A stretch of DNA of 64,000 nucleotides from Frateuria_A sp051900415. Its GTDB lineage: Bacteria > Pseudomonadota > Gammaproteobacteria > Xanthomonadales > Rhodanobacteraceae. The position numbers and the translations under genes were made by a program. Below are positions 59,849 through 64,000 of this stretch, piece after piece (the first letter of the stretch is position 1; every line of letters starts with the position of its first letter). The notes below the pieces were generated by a model, which was not told the origin of the DNA, did not search any database, and saw nothing but the letters and a program-made list of their open reading frames with translations. The DNA lies in assembly GCF_051900415.1 (NCBI RefSeq), contig NZ_JBHZGL010000003.1, positions 124,001-188,000 on the forward strand, given 5' to 3'.

Positions 59849-60805
59849 ATGCATCTGGTCGAGACAATGGCCTACGCCGGGGAGAAGCCCTGGCATGGCT
59901 TGGGTAACAAGCTGGCACCGCAGCAGCCGGTCGACGTCTGGAAGAAGCAGGCCGGCATGGACTGGCGCATCGAGGCGTCCGAGGTCCGTTACGTGACCGG
60001 TAGCAGCCACCTGGGCGCAATCCACGCATTCCCCGAACAGAAGGTGTTGTATCGGTCGGATACCCACGCCCCGCTTGCGGTGGTGAGCAAACGCTTTCAA
60101 GTGGTGCAACCGGAGGAAGTGCTGGAGTTCTACCGCGATCTCACCGAGGTAAGCGGCTTTGAACTGGAGACCGCTGGTGTCCTGCGTGAAGGCCGCAAGT
60201 TCTGGGCTCTGGCCCGCACCGGTCAAAGCGTGTCGCTGAAGGGCCGCGACCGGGTGGATGGCTTCCTACTGCTCGCCACGGCGTGCGATGGCACGCTCGC
60301 CACCACGGCGCAATTCACCAGCGTGCGGGTGGTCTGCAATAACACCCTGCAGATCGCGCTGGGCCACTCCAGTGGAGCCATCAAGGTGCCGCACCGCAGC
60401 CAGTTCGATCCCGAAGCGGTCAAGCGGCAGTTGGGCATTACCGTCTCCTCATGGGACGGCTTTGTTGCGCGTATGAAGGCCCTGGTCGAGCGACCCGTAG
60501 ACCCGGACTCTGTGGAAGCGCTGCTGCGCCGGGTCCTGACCTACCCGGGGCCGGACAGCAATACTGGAGTGGTCAACGAGCAGGCAGTAGCCAATGTCCG
60601 AGCACTGTACGAAGGCGGCGGCCGGGGCGCATTGATGGCCTCCAGTCGCGGAACGGCCTGGGGCGTGCTTAACAGCGTGACCGAGTTCGTCGACTTCCAC
60701 CGCCGGGCACGGACGGAGGACCACCGTCGCGATGCCGCCTGGTTCGGGCAGGGCGCCCAGATAAAGCAGCGGGCGTGGGACGAACTGATGAGGCTGGTGG
60801 CCTGA
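59849..60805 (+). CDS. DUF932 phage/plasmid-like protein
   Basis: A 318-residue cytoplasmic protein of the DUF932 (phage/plasmid-related) family. It opens MHLVETMAYAGEKPWHGLG and holds HAPLAVVSKRFQVVQPEEVL and the Cys-containing RVVCNNTLQIAL. Members are widespread in ICEs and plasmids, usually beside radC and recombination genes; no activity is established. An AAAGGAGG site about 8 bases before ATG 59849 predicts strong translation. It overlaps radC by one base. Confidence 0.88.
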   Translation: MHLVETMAYAGEKPWHGLGNKLAPQQPVDVWKKQAGMDWRIEASEVRYVTGSSHLGAIHAFPEQKVLYRSDTHAPLAVVSKRFQVVQPEEVLEFYRDLTEVSGFELETAGVLREGRKFWALARTGQSVSLKGRDRVDGFLLLATACDGTLATTAQFTSVRVVCNNTLQIALGHSSGAIKVPHRSQFDPEAVKRQLGITVSSWDGFVARMKALVERPVDPDSVEALLRRVLTYPGPDSNTGVVNEQAVANVRALYEGGGRGALMASSRGTAWGVLNSVTEFVDFHRRARTEDHRRDAAWFGQGAQIKQRAWDELMRLVA

Positions 60806-61314
60806 TGCGCGCGCTCTCCACTTCACGGGCACGCGTGCCGATGAAAGAGGCGGACGTTGGTCGCCCGTGCCAGCCCAGCGAAGACTGGGCGATCGAACGG
60901 GCGCTGCGCATCCTGGAGAGCCGGGCCACTACCGTCGGCGAACTGCTGAGTGACCCGCAGACTTGTGGGCACTTCTTTCGGCTGAGGTTGGGCGAGGAAG
61001 TGCGGGAACACTTCGAGGTCGCGTTTCTCGACAACCAGCATCGACTGATCGCGGCCGAGCGGCTGTTCTCTGGTTCTATCCAGGCTACGGAGGTGCATCC
61101 GCGCGTGGTGGTCCAGCGTGCGTTGGCCTTGAACGCGGCGGCGGTACTGCTTGCCCACAACCACCCCAGCGGGCAAGCGGAACCGTCGACCGCAGACCGG
61201 GCTATCACAACGCGCTTGCGGGAGGCCTTGGCGCTGATCGACGTGCGAGTACTTGATCACTTTGTTGTCACCGCACAGCAGTCGGTCTCGATGGCAACAC
61301 GGGGCTTGATATAG
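60805..61314 (+). CDS. radC: RadC-like JAB domain protein
   Basis: A 169-residue protein with the MPN+/JAB metalloprotease-like domain: LLAHNHPSGQAEPSTAD holds His118, His120, Ser122 and Asp131. The N-terminal helix-hairpin-helix of chromosomal RadC is missing, as is common in mobile-element copies. Function in DNA repair is not proven for this family. Its ATG shares a base with the DUF932 stop (TGATG). Confidence 0.9.
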   Translation: MRALSTSRARVPMKEADVGRPCQPSEDWAIERALRILESRATTVGELLSDPQTCGHFFRLRLGEEVREHFEVAFLDNQHRLIAAERLFSGSIQATEVHPRVVVQRALALNAAAVLLAHNHPSGQAEPSTADRAITTRLREALALIDVRVLDHFVVTAQQSVSMATRGLI

Positions 61315-61377
61315 GTCGGCAGAAGGCGATCGCCCGACGCCGAGACCCAGCCGGCATCCAGCAAGGCAACGGCATAC

Positions 61378-61408
61378 CGCCCGGCCATAAGGCCGGGCGT
61401 TTCTTTTT
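61378..61408 (+). terminator. Hairpin and T run before the YqaJ gene
   Basis: CGCCCGGCC and GGCCGGGCG arms around an ATAA loop are followed by TTTCTTTTT. It looks like an intrinsic terminator but ends only 11 bases before the YqaJ start, overlapping its ribosome site, so attenuation is possible. Confidence 0.75.
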
Positions 61409-61418
61409 GGGAGATCAC

Positions 61419-62417
61419 ATGAAGAAGCAAGCAGCACTACGGCTGGTTGACACGCGCACCCTTGACCGACGCCAGTGGCTGGAAGTGCGTCGTGGCGGCA
61501 TCGGCAGTTCCGATGCGGCGGCGGCGGTGGGCCTCAACCCATACAAGAGCCCGCTGGCGTTGTGGATGGACAAGACCGGGCGCAGCCCGACTGACGAGGC
61601 CAGTGGCCAGGACATGGACGATCCGCGCTACTGGGGCACCCTCCTGGAGCCTTATGTGGCTGCGGCATACCAGGCCAAGACCCAGCGCAAGGTTCGCAAG
61701 GTCAACGCGGTCCTGCAGCACCCCACGTTTCCTTTCATGCTTGCGAACCTGGACCGGGAAATCGTTGGCGATCCGGACGTGCAGATCCTTGAGTGCAAGA
61801 CCGCAGGTGAATTCGGGTCACGGCTGTGGAAGGACGGGGTGCCCGACTACGTGCAGCTGCAGGTTCAGCATCAGCTGGCCGTCACGGGCAAGCAGGCGGC
61901 GGACGTGGCGGTATTGCTCTGCGGGCAGCAGCTGGCCGTTCACCGGATCGAGCGGGACAACGACCTGATCGCCCGCCTGATCATCTTGGAGACGCGGTTC
62001 TGGGAATACGTTGAATCGGACACGCCACCGCCGGCGGATGGCAGTGCCTCGGCCGCCCAGGCCCTGCGTCAGCTGTACCGGGGAAACGACACCAGTCTCG
62101 ACTTCTCCGAGGATGCCGCACTGAACACCGCTTTCGACACCTTGGTGGAACTCAAGGTGGAGCTCGAAGCAAAGGACGGCCGAGCCGAGCAGCTCAAGCA
62201 GACGATCCAGGCTGCGATGGGGGACGCCAGCAAGGCGCATTTTGCTCGCGGCGAAGTGACGTTCAAGCGCGCCAAGGAAGGCACCACCGTCGACCTGAAA
62301 CGGCTGGTCGCGGAGCACCCGGCGATCGCGGCCCAATACACCGTGACCCGCCCCGGATCTCGTCGATTCGTGCTTGCCCCCGCCACCGACAACTCAAAGA
62401 GGACAGAACCATGCTGA
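61419..62417 (+). CDS. YqaJ-family viral recombinase / exonuclease
   Basis: A 332-residue lambda-exonuclease-like protein. The motifs are RRGGIGSSDAAAAVGLNPY, DREIVGDPDVQILECKTA (the D-ExK nuclease core) and DYVQLQVQHQLAVTG. A helical region follows (about 230-275). Such enzymes resect DNA ends and pair with an annealing protein for recombination, but no Bet/RecT is seen before the window ends. ATG 61419 has GGGAG about 6 bases upstream. The stop overlaps the next gene by seven bases. Confidence 0.9.
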   Translation: MKKQAALRLVDTRTLDRRQWLEVRRGGIGSSDAAAAVGLNPYKSPLALWMDKTGRSPTDEASGQDMDDPRYWGTLLEPYVAAAYQAKTQRKVRKVNAVLQHPTFPFMLANLDREIVGDPDVQILECKTAGEFGSRLWKDGVPDYVQLQVQHQLAVTGKQAADVAVLLCGQQLAVHRIERDNDLIARLIILETRFWEYVESDTPPPADGSASAAQALRQLYRGNDTSLDFSEDAALNTAFDTLVELKVELEAKDGRAEQLKQTIQAAMGDASKAHFARGEVTFKRAKEGTTVDLKRLVAEHPAIAAQYTVTRPGSRRFVLAPATDNSKRTEPC

Positions 62418-63301
62418 AAGGTCTGGCGATTACCCCGCCTGTGATCGGGCGGATATCCATCGGTCGCGTGGTGGAGCGCAACGGGAAGCGCCTGCCGGAA
62501 AAGGATGACCAGTTCACCTTGACCACCCAGGTGCAGCACCGCGACGGGTGGGTGCTGCACCCGCTTGATGACGAGCTGCGCAAGGCTGCCGGCGGCAAGC
62601 TGCGGTCCATGCCGGTGCGCATGCTCTTCAACGACCCTGCGCTCAACTTGCGGGCGGACTATTCGCTCTTCGATCGCAGCAAGGGGCGGCCGGTATGCGT
62701 GGGCAATGGCGAAACGTGTCGTCGGCGTGGCAAAGACGCGATCGAGCAACTGCCTTGCCCCGGCGCGGACAGCTGCCAATTCGCCCAGGGCGATTGCAAG
62801 GCTTACGCCCGGCTGCATGTGCTGATGGGGGATGGCGAAAGCGATGCGCTCGGCAGCTTTGTGCTTCGCACCACCTCGTTCAACACCATCCGCACGCTCG
62901 CGGCTCGCCTGGAGTATTTCCAGGCAGTGTCGGGCGGGCTGTTGGCCTGCATGCCGCTGGAACTCAAGTTGCGCGGCAAGTCCACGGCGATGAGCTACGG
63001 CACGCCGATCTACTACGTCGACTTGGTGATCCGCGCAGGGCTGACGCTCGACCAGGCAATGGGTGAGGCGAGGGCGTTGGCTGAACATCGCCGAGCTGCG
63101 GGCTTCGACCAGGACGCGCTGGACAGCGCTGCCTACAAGGGCTTCGCCAATGGGGCGTTCGAGGAGCTCGAAGAGGATGGCTCCGCCGTGGTGGAAGAGT
63201 TCTTTCCGGCGGAAGTCGGAGCGAGCCCATCGGCGCAACCGCCGACCGGAGACTTGCGCGGGCGCCTCGACGACAAAGTGAAACAGGTGGCAACCAATTA
63301 G
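62411..63301 (+). CDS. gp3-like ICE protein (putative recombination directionality or metal-binding factor)
   Basis: A 296-residue protein conserved in proteobacterial ICEs. It begins MLKGLAITPPVIGRISIGRV and has a cysteine group at 96, 103, 116, 122 and 129 (RPVCVGNGETC, LPCPGADSC, GDCKAY), which may bind zinc or a cluster. TTSFNTIRTLAARLEYFQAV and KSTAMSYGTPIYYVDLVIR follow. The pattern recalls gp3-type recombination directionality factors. It overlaps the YqaJ gene by seven bases, so both are coupled. Confidence 0.75.
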   Translation: MLKGLAITPPVIGRISIGRVVERNGKRLPEKDDQFTLTTQVQHRDGWVLHPLDDELRKAAGGKLRSMPVRMLFNDPALNLRADYSLFDRSKGRPVCVGNGETCRRRGKDAIEQLPCPGADSCQFAQGDCKAYARLHVLMGDGESDALGSFVLRTTSFNTIRTLAARLEYFQAVSGGLLACMPLELKLRGKSTAMSYGTPIYYVDLVIRAGLTLDQAMGEARALAEHRRAAGFDQDALDSAAYKGFANGAFEELEEDGSAVVEEFFPAEVGASPSAQPPTGDLRGRLDDKVKQVATN

Positions 63302-63313
63302 GGAGTGGACACG

Positions 63314-63415
63314 ATGCTGAAAGTGATTGGCGGCCTGGCGGTCTACGGCTTTGCTCTGTTCGGTCTGGGCGTGTACCTCACCCGCGCGCATGGGCGAGGT
63401 ACTCGCGGGGATTGA
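63314..63415 (+). CDS. 33-residue single-helix membrane peptide
   Basis: ATG 63314 has GGGAG about 9 bases upstream and starts 12 bases after the gp3-like stop. The peptide has one hydrophobic helix (IGGLAVYGFALFGLGVYL) and a basic end (TRAHGRGTRGD). A terminator hairpin begins 4 bases after its stop. These signs support a real small gene; its role is unknown. Confidence 0.55.
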   Translation: MLKVIGGLAVYGFALFGLGVYLTRAHGRGTRGD

Positions 63416-63418
63416 GGG

Positions 63419-63440
63419 GGAGGGGGCTTCGGCCCCCTCC
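63419..63440 (+). terminator. TTCG-loop hairpin ending the ICE gene block
   Basis: GGAGGGGGC and GCCCCCTCC close around a TTCG tetraloop, a very stable stem. A seven-T run comes 20 bases later at about 63461. Confidence 0.7.
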
Positions 63441-63612
63441 ACGCCTGTGCGACGCTCGATTTTTTTCAATGGTCTTCCGGCACAACCGCTCGGTTGTTGC
63501 ACGTTACGGAAACCCTCGCCGGATGCACCGCCCCGCCCCTAGAATCGACGGGGTAGGGGAGTCCTCGCTGTCGCATCCGAGCACCTCGGTGATTGCGAAG
63601 CAGCAGCTGCTG

Positions 63613-64000
63613 ATGCCCCTCACATGGCCCGCATCAGGAAAGCACGTCTACGGCCTACTGCACTCACACGAGTACCGCGCCCGCTTCGCCGATAACGTGA
63701 CGAAGGAACTGCCACGCATCCCATGCGTCAAGAGCGCCGACGACTTCTGGGCGTTCTCCCGCGCAGGCCACGCGCTTGCCGAGTTGCACCTGGGCTACGA
63801 GGCCGTCGCCCCCTACCCGGAGAAGATCGACACCGGCGGCAAGTGCCTGACCGACGCCGACTACCGCGTGGAGAAAATGCGCTACGGCAAGCAGGGCAAG
63901 GAAACGGACCTCACCACCCTGCACTACAACGACACCATCACTCTGACCGGCATCCCGCTGGAAGCCTACGACTACGTGGTCAACGGCAAGCCAGCGCTGA
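63613..64000 (+). pseudogene. 5'-truncated type ISP restriction-modification gene (runs off the window)
   Basis: From about 63640 the frame reads HVYGLLHSHEYRARFADNVT, then KELPRIPCVKSADDFWAFSR and AELHLGYEAVAPYP, matching the late methylase/target-recognition part of type ISP (LlaBIII-like) restriction enzymes, which are over 1000 residues long. The preceding residues (AKQQLLMPLTWPASGK) do not fit, and no helicase or nuclease part lies upstream. The gene seems to be a decayed 3' fragment. ATG 63613 is only the first in-frame start; the end is outside the window. Confidence 0.65.

Overview
This is a high-GC (roughly two-thirds G+C) gammaproteobacterial chromosome segment. The housekeeping genes and the order uvrC, pgsA, tRNA-Gly, tRNA-Cys, tRNA-Leu are typical of Gammaproteobacteria. 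The protein flavour, REP-like GTAG palindromes and intergenic repeat units suggest Xanthomonadales (Rhodanobacter or Dyella-like); the genus is my inference.

Positions 1-18303 are ordinary core chromosome: a cut-off cardiolipin-synthase-like PLD gene, an acetyl-CoA hydrolase/transferase, a small membrane/SDR cluster, a 1.26 kb gene-free stretch built of three copies of one repeat, ispG, an HD-GYP protein, aat with a FemAB-like acyltransferase, the serC-pheA-aroA aromatic/serine block, kdsB, uvrC, pgsA and four tRNA genes. Many neighbouring genes overlap by 1-4 bases.

From the 3' end of tRNA-Leu(UAA) at 18303 to the right edge the content is accessory and looks like an integrated genomic island or ICE. 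It opens with a lower-GC two-gene AAA ATPase/subtilisin-like protease module with its own repeat-rich promoter region. A long heavy-metal section follows: a CadR/PbrR-like MerR regulator with a CDF transporter; a czcICBA-PII-czcD Zn/Co/Cd efflux operon; a cation antiporter behind a yybP-ykoY manganese riboswitch; arsR-arsC-acr3 with divergent arsH; an RcnR/DmeF pair with an NreB-like nickel exporter; a mercury uptake operon (merR, merT, merP, GDCCVxC) with no merA; a cusCBAF copper/silver exporter; a fused SDR/VKOR-like membrane protein; and a copper oxidase operon (CusF-like, copL, copA, copB, a cytochrome c fusion, copG).

Between the two copper sections lie genes without a metal signature: a membrane protein, a doubly frameshifted gene and a CoiA-like nuclease. 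The right end (59849-64000) is an ICE/plasmid-type DNA-processing module (DUF932, RadC, YqaJ exonuclease, gp3-like Cys-rich protein, a 33-residue membrane peptide), then a 5'-truncated type ISP restriction-modification gene that runs off the window. No integrase, relaxase or second att site is visible, so the island continues beyond the right edge.
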